From contig NZ_CP009526.1 in assembly GCF_000969985.1 (NCBI RefSeq), positions 372,001 through 436,000 of the forward strand: a stretch of DNA of 64,000 bases, read 5' to 3'. A program made the translations under genes and the position numbers. Each line of letters opens with the position of its first letter. The stretch's first letter is position 1. This DNA comes from Methanosarcina barkeri str. Wiesmoor (GTDB taxonomy: Archaea; Halobacteriota; Methanosarcinia; Methanosarcinales; Methanosarcinaceae). The notes below the pieces were generated by a model. That model did not search any database, was not told the origin of the DNA, and worked only from the letters and a program-made list of their open reading frames with translations. Shown one piece after another: positions 1 to 8,816 of this stretch.

Positions 1-165
1 ATTTCAAAGCTAGAAATTGATAGCTACATACCTTCAAATTGACTCTTTAGGCGAAAATTAAGAAAGCATAAGTTAAAATGGACTGTCTTACATAATAAGT
101 AAAAGCGTTGAAATTATTCAATGTAATTCATTCATCACATTTCAGTAACTTTGGGAAAGGGGGAT

Positions 166-866
166 ATGAATATTATCAAAAATAGTTTACCTGAGGGTGG
201 ATTCCATATTGTCAAGGTTTCAAATGTCAGGAAAAGCTATGTACTTGGAAGTCTGGAAATTCCCACGCTCTCAGACATCAATCTCAAAACTGAGAGAGGA
301 GAACTTCTGGATATAGCTCAATCAGGCTCAGAAAAAAGTACTCTTGTGAACCTTATAGATTGCCGTAACAGGATTACTGAAGGTCAAGTTCTTGTAAGGG
401 GTCATGACCTCAATAAAATAGACCAAGAGCTTGCCCTCCTTTGGGAAACTGAAATTTGTTTCGTTTTTCAGACCTTAAATTTTGTTCCGCGCCTGACTGC
501 TTTTGAGAATGTTTTGCTCCCAACCTTTGCTAATTCGAGAAGCAATATTGCTCCAACGAAGCATGCAAGGGAACTTCTTGAAGTTATGGAACTTCGTAAC
601 CGCATGCATCACAAACCAGGAAAACTTTCAGGAGGTCAGTCCCAGAGGGTTTCAATTGCACCGCATATTAATGATCCTGTAATCTTTCTTGCGAATGAAC
701 CGACTGGAAAACCTTAACTCCAAAATAAGAGCCAAAATCCTTTGTATATTTATGGATTTTGATAAAGAAAGTAGAACAAATAGTAATCGTTGCACATGAC
801 ACTGAGATTGCAAAATATGCTAACAGAGTTATCCTGGTAAAAGATGGAATAATTCAATACAATTGA
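166..866 (+). pseudogene. Decayed MacB-type ABC transporter ATPase
   Basis: This is a broken copy of the lipoprotein/macrolide-export type ABC ATPase that is intact at 3652-4518. The ATG at 166 follows a good Shine-Dalgarno (AAAGGGGGAT). The Walker A glycine/lysine loop reads AQSGSEKST instead of GPSGSGKST, and the Walker B aspartate is Asn (FLANEPTG), so catalysis would be lost even without the frameshifts. The signature LSGGQSQRV is preserved. An extra A near position 710 shifts the frame and gives a stop at 715-717. After a second shift the C-terminal H-loop region (IVIVAHDTEIAKYANRV) continues in another frame to a TGA at 864-866. It lies just ahead of a secreted protein and a permease, so that module must borrow another ATPase, most simply the one at 3652. 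Confidence 0.85.
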
Positions 867-878
867 AGGTGCAAGTAT

Positions 879-2120
879 ATGGAAATGATTAAGAAGATTA
901 CTGTAGCAACTATTTCTTCCTTGCTTTTGATTTCCTTGCTTTTTGCAGTTCCTGCCTCTGCAGCTGTTGGGGGAGCCAATCTAAAAGTTACAATAGTCGA
1001 AACAAATCCCTATCCTGCAAAAATAGGAGAATACCTGACTTTAACTGTCCAGGTGGAAAACATCGGCGGGGATAAAGCTGACAATGTTGACATCGAAGTT
1101 GTACCTCAATATCCTTTCTCTCTTGATTCAGAGACAAATGCCCTACAGAATGTTGGAGTCCTCAGTCCTGGCAGGACTGCTACAAAGGAATTTTACCTTT
1201 TTGTAGACAAAAATGCGCAGAAAGGAGTACGTTCCATTGACATCAGAACAAAAACCGGTAAAAACAGCCCCTGGAGTGAGAAAAGCTTTGACATACGAAT
1301 AGGCACTGAAACATTTAACAGCAAAGGTACAGTTGAACTTAAGGAATTTGTTTCGGACCCAGAGGTTTTCATGCCCGGAGACAGAGGTACTGTCACTGTA
1401 ACTCTGAAGAATACTGCAAGTAATCCTACTGTCACTATTGATGGAAGCGACTTTGATACAAATGCTCGAATTCAGGCTGCGGTTTTGAGACCTTTATCTG
1501 ATGGGATTATCGTTCTTGATGCTCCTTACGGAGATATGGGCCTTCTGGGACCAGGAGATAGCATCAAACTGACTTTTAATGTTAAAGTTGCAGAAGACAC
1601 TCCAGAAGGGACTCACAACTTTGAACTTGCAATAGAGGGAAACTCCTTCGATTACAACAGCAGAAAGAATATTCCTCTCAAGGTAGATTCTTCAAACATA
1701 AGAGTGATTCCTTCAAAAGAACTTCAACTGACAAATGGTGAATCTACAATTGAGTTCGATGTAGCGAACACTCATCCTAATGAGTTTAGCTCGGTTAGTA
1801 TAAAACCTGAGGCTGAGGGCATCACCTTCTACCCTGCAGAATATTTCATAGGGCCAATGAATCCGGACGAACTTTTTACGATTGAATTTAATGCCGTTGC
1901 AGACGATCCATGGGGTGCCAGTAAGGAAGGGGGGATAAACATGAGCCTCACTGCAAACTACAACAACGGAATCAACAGACACGCAAATACTGTAGGAGAC
2001 CTGAAATTTATAAACACTTTAGAGTCACCCGAGTCTAATTCAACAGCCGTACTGGCAGGGGGACTTATTATAATCTCTGTTCCTGCAGCTTTCTTGTTCT
2101 ACAGAAGAAGAAAACAATAA
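879..2120 (+). CDS. COG1361-type secreted S-layer-like protein, membrane anchored
   Basis: 413 aa. The N-terminal signal peptide ends around ASAAVGGA. The body has repeated CARDB/NEW3-like beta-sandwich segments (LTVQVENIGGDKADNV, VTVTLKNTASNP, FNVKVAEDTPEG). A single C-terminal membrane helix is followed by the basic tail YRRRKQ, so most of the protein is outside the cell. COG1361 proteins are common in Methanosarcina next to MacB-like ABC systems. A periplasm-equivalent adaptor or substrate role is inferred, not shown. It is almost identical to 4568-5824 through residue ~330, and the two diverge in the C-terminal membrane segment. It sits 12 bp after the ATPase pseudogene and 42 bp before the permease start, consistent with one operon. 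Confidence 0.8.
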   Translation: MEMIKKITVATISSLLLISLLFAVPASAAVGGANLKVTIVETNPYPAKIGEYLTLTVQVENIGGDKADNVDIEVVPQYPFSLDSETNALQNVGVLSPGRTATKEFYLFVDKNAQKGVRSIDIRTKTGKNSPWSEKSFDIRIGTETFNSKGTVELKEFVSDPEVFMPGDRGTVTVTLKNTASNPTVTIDGSDFDTNARIQAAVLRPLSDGIIVLDAPYGDMGLLGPGDSIKLTFNVKVAEDTPEGTHNFELAIEGNSFDYNSRKNIPLKVDSSNIRVIPSKELQLTNGESTIEFDVANTHPNEFSSVSIKPEAEGITFYPAEYFIGPMNPDELFTIEFNAVADDPWGASKEGGINMSLTANYNNGINRHANTVGDLKFINTLESPESNSTAVLAGGLIIISVPAAFLFYRRRKQ

Positions 2121-2161
2121 TTAAAGAAAGGTTAGCTGACATCATATTTGTGGGGGAAAAT

Positions 2162-3376
2162 ATGATAAAATTTGCACAGGCGGCTCGTATAGCAGCTGGA
2201 AGTATAGGTAGTGCTAAGCTGAGGTCTGCACTTACAACACTGGGGATAGTAATTGGCATAGCTGCAGTAGTTGTTAACGCATCTCTAGGTGCCAGTTTTA
2301 ACCAGTTTTTTACTGATGAGATCTCTTCTGTAGGCTCTAATTTTATTATCGCAGCTAGCGAGCAGCCAAATCTCTTTTTTGATAACGAGTACAATCTAAT
2401 GAAGAATACTCCGGGAATTTCCGGGGTATCTCCAAGAAAATCAATGAGTGGAGATCTCACATATCTTTCTGAAACTAAAAATGTGAATATTGCAGGAGTT
2501 AATAAAGATTTTCAGGAAATCCAGGGACTGCAAATGGAAGAGGGCACTTTCCTGACGGACAAGGATAGCGCTGCGGCTGTACTTGGATATGATATTGCAA
2601 ATGAGGAGTTCAGTAGGAATATCTCCCACAGGAGCACTGTAGAGATCGCTTTTCGGCAGGAAAACGGTACGGTTGTAAAGAAGAGTTTTAAGGTAAAAGG
2701 AATATTGAAAAATTCCAAGCCAACTGTTGTGAGTGAGGACAGTGACTATGATCTGACTGTTTTCATTCCCGTTTCTACAATGAATGAAATGATCGGGGAA
2801 AAAGACTATGGAGCTTTCCTTGCGATGGCAGACAGTCCTGAAAAAATTCGTGATATTTCAGATGACGTGGATAGCAGATTAGCCAGGAACTTCGGAGTCC
2901 CGGAAAGAGATATTGATGATGAGGATTTAAAACCTTATTACGTCTTTAATCAGGAAGAGGTTCTGGAGCAGACTGGAAAAATAGGAGACGCTTTGAGTTC
3001 TTTCCTGCTCGTTCTTGCTCTAATATCTCTCTTTGTGGGATCGATAGGAATTATGAATATTATGCTTGTGACAGTAACTGAAAGAACCAGAGAAATCGGG
3101 ATAATGAAATCTGTAGGCTATAGCAATTCCAATATTCTATCACTTTTCTTGCTGGAATCTGTAATGGTCAGTTCCTTTGGGGGACTTGTAGGTACTGTTA
3201 TCGGTGGTTTGGGAGCTTACGCTCTTGAAATTACCCTTAAGCTTCCTCCTGTTTTCCCCTTAGCATTGATTGAAATAGGGATTGCAGTTTCGGTTCTTGT
3301 TGGGGTAACTGCTGGTCTTTATCCTGCAAGAAAAGCTGCACGCATGAATCCTGTGGATGCTTTAAGATATGAATGA
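2162..3376 (+). CDS. MacB/FtsX-family ABC transporter permease
   Basis: 404 aa from ATG 2162, which is 5 nt after GGGGG; the GTG at 2150 is a less likely start. The architecture is MacB-like: one N-terminal helix (ALTTLGIVIGIAAVVV), a ~230-residue extracytoplasmic MacB_PCD domain, then three C-terminal helices of the FtsX domain containing the conserved GSIGIMNIMLVTVTERTREI segment and ending PARKAARMNPVDALRYE. These permeases act as mechanotransmitters with a cognate ATPase rather than as classical channels. The neighbouring ATPase upstream is dead and the intact one lies 276 bp downstream, so both modules probably share ATPase 3652-4518. A terminator follows the gene. Confidence 0.88.
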   Translation: MIKFAQAARIAAGSIGSAKLRSALTTLGIVIGIAAVVVNASLGASFNQFFTDEISSVGSNFIIAASEQPNLFFDNEYNLMKNTPGISGVSPRKSMSGDLTYLSETKNVNIAGVNKDFQEIQGLQMEEGTFLTDKDSAAAVLGYDIANEEFSRNISHRSTVEIAFRQENGTVVKKSFKVKGILKNSKPTVVSEDSDYDLTVFIPVSTMNEMIGEKDYGAFLAMADSPEKIRDISDDVDSRLARNFGVPERDIDDEDLKPYYVFNQEEVLEQTGKIGDALSSFLLVLALISLFVGSIGIMNIMLVTVTERTREIGIMKSVGYSNSNILSLFLLESVMVSSFGGLVGTVIGGLGAYALEITLKLPPVFPLALIEIGIAVSVLVGVTAGLYPARKAARMNPVDALRYE

Positions 3377-3390
3377 GCCATCCCTTGAAT

Positions 3391-3425
3391 AGGGTCACTC
3401 TATCTGGAGAATGGCCCTTTTCTTT
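3391..3425 (+). terminator. Hairpin plus T-run after the permease
   Basis: An 11-bp stem (AGGGTCACTCT at 3391-3401 against AGAATGGCCCT at 3408-3418, with one wobble and one mismatch) is followed by TTTTCTTTTT. It separates the first export module from the second. Confidence 0.6.
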
Positions 3426-3651
3426 TTCAACGCTTTCTACTTGATTAGCTCAATTGAATATTGATTGACTAAAAATAGTTTCAAAATAACTCATAACGAG
3501 TAGCTCAATGGATTCGCTTAACGAATATAGCATACTGGAAAATCACTCTATTATTAACATTTAAAACATAAAAATCAGAGTAAGACATATTGTATGGAAT
3601 CCATAATACCTAAAAGTTAAATTGAGCATTTGAAAAAACAGAGGAGTAGAT

Positions 3652-4518
3652 ATGGAAACGAAGATTTCGATTAAAGACGTTTCTGCTCCCAGGAACTTAC
3701 TCTTGGAGACAGAAACCGAAAATCCCACACTTGAAGTAGAACTGCCCTCTGGAGAAGGCCTCGTTAATTCAAACGAAGAATCGTTTAAATGTAAATTGGG
3801 CCGTTCAAGATATCTACAGAGTGACGAAACACATAGGACAGCAGCTTCCGTGATTGAAGTTATTGATGTCAAAAAGAGCTATACTCTTGGAGATCTGGAG
3901 ATTCCAATCCTTCATGATATAAACCTTAAAGTGCGGGAGGGAGAATTCCTTGCCATAATGGGGCCCTCTGGCTCAGGGAAGAGCACACTTATGAATCTTA
4001 TAGGTTTTCTTGATAGACCTACAGAAGGGACAATCATAATTAAAGGTCTGGATATCAATAAACTATCTGACAAGGAAGTTGCCAGGCTCAGAGGGTTAGA
4101 AATTGGTTTTATTTTTCAGACATTCAATCTGATTCCCAGGCTTACAGCTCTTGAAAATGTTGAGCTTCCCACCTATGCTAACACAAGGAGTGGAGTCAAT
4201 ACTCATGAAAGAGCAAAGGGATTACTTAAACTCGTGGGTCTGGAGGATCGAATGCACCACAAGCCCGGTGAGCTTTCAGGTGGTCAATCCCAGAGAGTTG
4301 CTATTGCCAGAGCTCTTATCAATGACCCTGCGATCCTCCTTGCAGATGAGCCCACTGGAAATCTGGACTCGAAGACAGGCTGTGAAATTCTAAATATATT
4401 TAGAAGACTCAACGACGACGGAAGAACAATTGTAATGATTACTCATGATCCGGAAATTGCAGGATATGCAGACAGGATAGTGCTCGTAAAGGATGGGATA
4501 GTTCAGAATACGGAATGA
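3652..4518 (+). CDS. MacB-type ABC transporter ATP-binding protein
   Basis: 288 aa, with start preceded by GAGGAG. All nucleotide-binding motifs are intact: Walker A GPSGSGKST, Q-loop (FIFQTFNLIPRLT), signature LSGGQSQRVAIARAL, Walker B ILLADEPTGNLDS and the H-loop MITHDPE. This is the LolD/MacB subfamily. The unusual part is a ~65-residue N-terminal extension before the ABC domain (which begins near VIEVIDVKKSY). It is rich in Glu/Ser, with no domain I recognise and no counterpart in the decayed copy at 166-866. The gene is followed after 49 bp by a second COG1361 protein but no second permease, so it probably serves the permease at 2162-3376. Confidence 0.9.
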   Translation: METKISIKDVSAPRNLLLETETENPTLEVELPSGEGLVNSNEESFKCKLGRSRYLQSDETHRTAASVIEVIDVKKSYTLGDLEIPILHDINLKVREGEFLAIMGPSGSGKSTLMNLIGFLDRPTEGTIIIKGLDINKLSDKEVARLRGLEIGFIFQTFNLIPRLTALENVELPTYANTRSGVNTHERAKGLLKLVGLEDRMHHKPGELSGGQSQRVAIARALINDPAILLADEPTGNLDSKTGCEILNIFRRLNDDGRTIVMITHDPEIAGYADRIVLVKDGIVQNTE

Positions 4519-4567
4519 TCTTGGTGTTATATTTCAAAACTTAAGCTAATCGGGGTGTGGAATTAGA

Positions 4568-5824
4568 ATGACAAAAATCAAAAATTCACTTGTCCTTCTT
4601 GTATTATCTTTACTTTTAGTTTCCTCGTTTTTTGTAGCTCCTGCCTCTGCAGCTGTTGGGGGAGCCAATCTGAAAGTTACAATAGTCGAAACAAATCCCT
4701 ATCCTGCAAAAATAGGAGAATACCTGAATCTGACTGTTCAGGTGGAAAACGTAGGTGGAGATAAAGCTGACAATGTTGACATCGAAGTTGTGCCTCAATA
4801 TCCTTTTTCTCTTGATTCAGAGACAAATGCCCTACAGAATGTTGGAGTCCTCAGTCCTGGCAGGACTGCTACGAAGGAGTTTTACCTTTTCGTAGACAAA
4901 AATGCGCAGAAAGGAGTACGTTCCATTGACATCAGAACAAAAACCGGTAAAAACAGCCCCTGGAGTGAGAAAAGCTTTGATATACGAATAGGCACTGAAA
5001 CATTTAACAGCAAAGGTACAGTTGAACTTAAGGAAGTTGCTTCGGACCCAGAGGTTTTCATGCCCGGAGACAGGGGTACTGTCACTGTAACTCTTACGAA
5101 CACTGCAAGTAATCCTACTGTCACTATTGATGGAAGCGACTTTGATACAAATGCTCGAATTCAGGCTGCGGTTTTGAGACCTTTATCTGATGGGATAATC
5201 GTTCTTGATGCTCCCTATGAAGATATGGGTATTCTAGGGCCTGGAGATAGTATCAAACTGACTTTCAATGTTAAAGTTGCAGAAGACGCTCCAGAAGGAA
5301 CTCATAACCTTGAACTTGCAATAGAGGGTAACTCCTTCGATTACAACAGCAGAAAGAATATTCCTCTCAAGGTAGATTCTTCAAATGTCAAGGTAATTCC
5401 CTCAAAAGAGCTCCATATAGTAAATAGCGAGTCTACCCTTGAGTTCGATGTAGCCAATACTCATCCGAACGAGTTTAGTTCTGTAAGCATAAAACCTGAA
5501 GCTAAAGGCGTCATATTTTACCCCGCTGAGTATTTCATAGGGCCAATGAATCAAGACGAGCTTTTTACTATTGAATTTAATGCGGTAACAGACGATTTAT
5601 CCGATGCAAAAAGGAACCCCTACGAACCTATAAATCTAACACTTTCAGCAAATTACGGCAACGGAATAAATAAGCATGAAAATATAGTAAGCAATATGTA
5701 TATTCAGTCCATCGAGGAAACTCAAGACGGGAGTCCGGGAATACTTGCCCCAGGATTACTACTTGTTATCATCGCCGTTGCAGGTATGCTAGTTTACAGA
5801 AAGAAGAAACAGAACCGAAAATGA
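4568..5824 (+). CDS. COG1361-type secreted S-layer-like protein (paralogue)
   Basis: 418 aa with signal peptide (LLVSSFFVAPASA), CARDB-like beta-sandwich repeats, and a C-terminal helix plus basic tail (VYRKKKQNRK). The DNA between about 4641 and 5480 is nearly identical to 951-1790, including most synonymous positions, which suggests recent duplication or gene conversion. The last ~80 codons differ. It is the last gene of the second module and has no permease after it. Function is inferred from context only. Confidence 0.8.
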   Translation: MTKIKNSLVLLVLSLLLVSSFFVAPASAAVGGANLKVTIVETNPYPAKIGEYLNLTVQVENVGGDKADNVDIEVVPQYPFSLDSETNALQNVGVLSPGRTATKEFYLFVDKNAQKGVRSIDIRTKTGKNSPWSEKSFDIRIGTETFNSKGTVELKEVASDPEVFMPGDRGTVTVTLTNTASNPTVTIDGSDFDTNARIQAAVLRPLSDGIIVLDAPYEDMGILGPGDSIKLTFNVKVAEDAPEGTHNLELAIEGNSFDYNSRKNIPLKVDSSNVKVIPSKELHIVNSESTLEFDVANTHPNEFSSVSIKPEAKGVIFYPAEYFIGPMNQDELFTIEFNAVTDDLSDAKRNPYEPINLTLSANYGNGINKHENIVSNMYIQSIEETQDGSPGILAPGLLLVIIAVAGMLVYRKKKQNRK

Positions 5825-6030
5825 ACATTTAGGGAAACAAAAGCTCCTAGAAATTAATAGTCTAACATTTTTGAAAAAATTATGTATTGAAAGTTATATA
5901 GGTAGTGCAACTCAGACAGATTTCCTGAAACATATAGAGCAGTTTCAGGCTGCACTCAACCTTTTTGCTTCTCTCTGGATTAAGTGTGCAAACGATTACC
6001 ATTTTTGGTTTTAGCCAATCTCCTTTCAAA
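5825..6030. other. Convergent intergenic spacer
   Basis: About 200 bp between the convergent COG1361 gene and the histidine kinase. I see no gene and no strong hairpin. Confidence 0.5.
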
Positions 6031-7368
6031 TTAATTCCTTCCATTTAGTGGAAGAGTAAAGATAAATGTGCTGCCTTTTCCTCCTTTTGATTCCACCCAG
6101 ATTTTTCCTCCGTGAATATCTATGAAGTTTTTAGCAATATAAAGCCCAAGCCCAGTTCCACCGTACCCACTGGTTGTGGAAAGATCTGCCTGAATGAAAG
6201 GCATAAGCATCCTTTCATGATCTTCTTTTGACAACCCTATTCCGCTATCCGACACTTTAATCTCGAGCATTCCTTCTTTTTTGAGGGCACTTACAGTAAC
6301 CTTTTTCTTTTCAGGAGTGAGTTTTATAGCGTTATTCATTAGACTGTACAGAATCTGTCTCAGCTTTGTCCTGTCAGCCCGGATGTTCTCAAGAGAAGCA
6401 TCGACCTTTATTTCTATACTGACTTTCTTACTTGAGGCAAATGAGAGAAGACTCATTCTTACCTCTCCTAAAAGGCTAGCAATATCTACATCTTCATAGT
6501 TAAGGTTCTTTTCTCCGGCTTCGAGCCTTGATATATCAAGTAGATTACTGATAATTTCCAGAAGGTTCTTTCCGCTTATGAGAATATTACTTACATATTT
6601 TGATTGCCTCGTGTTCAGGGACCCAAAAGCCCCTTCCAGCAGCAAATCGGAGAAACCTATTACCGAGTTAAGGGGAGTCCGAAGTTCATGGTTCATGTTA
6701 ACTATCAGCCCGTTTTTAGCCCAGTTTGAGGCGTCTATATCTTTTTTTGCTTTGAGAAATTCATTTTTCAGCTCTATTTTTTCTTCCAGGCTTCTCAAAC
6801 TCTCCAATTTCCCTTTTCTTTTGGTAAAAACGTTGCTTTCTTCCATTAATTCGAGCAGAACTCTACCTGAAAGTTCTTCGAGAGGAATGGTATAGAGAAA
6901 TGTGATGCTTTTATTCTTTTCCAAAGCCATTATTTCGATTGCCTTACCACACGTCTCAAGGCAGGGTTTAAGAGAATTTCCGGCGTTTTTAATCTCAAAA
7001 TTTGTTCTAAATCCTGAAAATCCTCCCGAAAGGGTTTTTCTATATCCCTTTTCTGCGAGTTCTGTTACTGTTGACGCAAGAAGAGTAAGATCTTCCGGGA
7101 GCGGATTAGCCGGCAGAAATTCCAACTGAGAGGAAGTGAGATAAGGTTCGACGTCCACTCCTACCTTCATAAGTTCATTTTTTGCCTCTTCAGCGGCCAG
7201 TTTATCCGGGGAAACCCATAAGCAATATTCTCCCCCTTCAAGTCCTTCCTTAAAATAGGTAACAAGTAGTTCTATCAATCCTTTGGTGTCCTCATACACG
7301 GCAGAGATCTGGTGACTCTGCGGAACTTTTAAAGAAGGTCCGGAGTCTTCAGCAATATTTTTCCTCAA
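6031..7368 (-). CDS. MEDS-domain sensor histidine kinase
   Basis: 445 aa. It starts with TTG (7368), with AGGGG 7 nt upstream. Residues ~15-185 match the MEDS domain (methanogen/methylotroph DcmR sensory domain), including GGEYCLWVSP near 45-54. A coiled-coil linker (~185-215) leads to HisKA with the phospho-acceptor His227 in NHELRTPLN. The HATPase domain follows, with N-box (LMNNAIKLTP), G1 (DSGIGLS) and G2 (GYGGTGLGLYIAKNF). There is no signal peptide or membrane helix, so it is a cytoplasmic sensor. No response regulator is adjacent, which is common for Methanosarcina orphan kinases. The sensed molecule is unknown; MEDS domains are found with one-carbon metabolism regulators. Confidence 0.9.
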   Translation of the reverse strand: MRKNIAEDSGPSLKVPQSHQISAVYEDTKGLIELLVTYFKEGLEGGEYCLWVSPDKLAAEEAKNELMKVGVDVEPYLTSSQLEFLPANPLPEDLTLLASTVTELAEKGYRKTLSGGFSGFRTNFEIKNAGNSLKPCLETCGKAIEIMALEKNKSITFLYTIPLEELSGRVLLELMEESNVFTKRKGKLESLRSLEEKIELKNEFLKAKKDIDASNWAKNGLIVNMNHELRTPLNSVIGFSDLLLEGAFGSLNTRQSKYVSNILISGKNLLEIISNLLDISRLEAGEKNLNYEDVDIASLLGEVRMSLLSFASSKKVSIEIKVDASLENIRADRTKLRQILYSLMNNAIKLTPEKKKVTVSALKKEGMLEIKVSDSGIGLSKEDHERMLMPFIQADLSTTSGYGGTGLGLYIAKNFIDIHGGKIWVESKGGKGSTFIFTLPLNGRN

Positions 7369-8029
7369 AATCTTTCCCCTCCATATTCTAATTGCGTTTC
7401 AAGTATTATGCAACTGGGCTTGAATAGGGTATGAGATAGAGTCTAAAGAGACTAATTTTAATGTTCAGCAATTTCAGTCAACTTAAGCACTTTAAATAAT
7501 TTGAATAATTCAGGGCAACACAATCCTCGATCTAAACTTATAACACTTATACATACTCTTCATTTTTTATATGTATATTGCTAGCATATATAAGAAATAT
7601 CCGCGTTTATAATGTTCTTTTAAAAGCAGTTTATCATATATCCTGGAATTAATATTTACTGAAGTTTCGGAAATCTTAAAAAAGAAACCATACAAAATGG
7701 AACCGTACGAAACACTTTTTAACTATAACTATTCGTAAACGTATTCTGTATTTTCCTACTGTATCTGAAAATTGAAGCTAGGATTATGTGAAGTTTCAAA
7801 GAGAGTTACGGCATCAAGAGTGGAGACTTCTCTGCAATAATTTTTGTATTCAAATTTATGTAGGGAATTTTTCTCTGAATAATTATGTCCTAATTTATAT
7901 ATTGATAAAAACCGGAATACTAATTATCTACCTTAAAAATAATTGAAAATAGGATTTTCGATTTAATTTTTCCGGCAGAATTTGGTACTATTAATTTAAG
8001 CCGGTGGTAAGATTGATCTGCGCAGCTTT
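7369..8029. other. Long AT-rich divergent spacer
   Basis: About 660 bp between divergently transcribed genes. TATA-like stretches occur at 7567-7594 (imperfect dyad around TTGCTAGCATATATAAG) and at 7891-7906 (AATTTATATATTGAT). The latter could serve the flavin reductase gene with a ~120-nt leader. No RNA gene or supported ORF. Confidence 0.4.
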
Positions 8030-8044
8030 AAGGAGGACTAAAGT

Positions 8045-8650
8045 ACGGAGACTGGAGAGAAAAAGGCTATTGGAGCCAGAAATTTTCTTTACCCCATGCC
8101 CACTACCCTCGTAGGGGCTTGTGTAAACGGAAAGCCGAATTACCTGACAGTCGCTTTTTGCGGAGTCGTACAGGCAAGCCCTCCCATGATTGCGGTGACC
8201 CTTGGGAAAATACACCATACAAATGAAGGAATAAGGGAAAACCAGTGCTTTAGTGTAAATATTCCTTCCAGGTATATGGTGGAGTCTACGGACTACTGCG
8301 GTATAGTCTCCGGAAAAAGAATAGATAAATCCGAAATTTTCGAAACCTTCTATGGAAAACTTGAAAGAGCTCCGATGATCCGGGAATGTCCTGTGAATCT
8401 TGAGTGCAAGCTTATAGACATTCTGGATTTCGGAGGCGCGAGTGAAGTTTTCATAGGGGAGATTGTTGAAAGTTATGCAGAGGAAAGGTATCTTTGTAAT
8501 GAAATCCCTGATATAGAGAAGATTGAGCCTATAGTTTTTTCTATGTATGATAATAATTACTGGGGAATAGGTGAACACCTAGGCAAAGCCTGGTCTATCG
8601 GGAAAAATTTTGCTGAAGGCGGTAACGAAAAAAAAAGCTGGAAACGCTGA
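8045..8650 (+). CDS. Flavin reductase-like (flavoredoxin family) FMN-binding protein, probable ACG start
   Basis: About 202 aa. The FMN-binding split-barrel fold is recognised from GACVNGKPNYLTVAFCG, the SPPMIAVTLGK strand and the CFSVNIPS segment. Proteins of this family carry ~17 residues before the first ATG-encoded Met (8096), including a conserved GARNFLYP-type strand that is encoded here upstream of that ATG. In this frame the only codons after the in-frame TAA (8039-8041) are non-ATG. A perfect Shine-Dalgarno AAGGAGG (8030-8036) lies 8 nt before an in-frame ACG at 8045. I infer an ACG start, either functional or a recent ATG-to-ACG mutation. If translation began at 8096 the protein would lack its first strand. 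It probably transfers electrons via FMN; the partner is unknown. Confidence 0.78.
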   Translation, partial: TETGEKKAIGARNFLYPMPTTLVGACVNGKPNYLTVAFCGVVQASPPMIAVTLGKIHHTNEGIRENQCFSVNIPSRYMVESTDYCGIVSGKRIDKSEIFETFYGKLERAPMIRECPVNLECKLIDILDFGGASEVFIGEIVESYAEERYLCNEIPDIEKIEPIVFSMYDNNYWGIGEHLGKAWSIGKNFAEGGNEKKSWKR

Positions 8651-8816
8651 ACGAAAGGAAGATAAATCACGTTATAGGTATGACTGGAAGAAAATAAGTA
8701 AAAACGCATAACTCTATAATTAGATAACTCTATAATTAGTCTTTTATCAGAAAGGCTGTTGAGAACATTCTCTTCAGCTCAGAGGTTCTTAATTAATGGG
8801 GAAAGGGGGATTACAC

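Noticed and set aside
7991-8578. 195-codon frame antisense to the flavin reductase gene
   Set aside because: Shadow of the real gene; composition is unlike a protein and the plus strand has clear family motifs.
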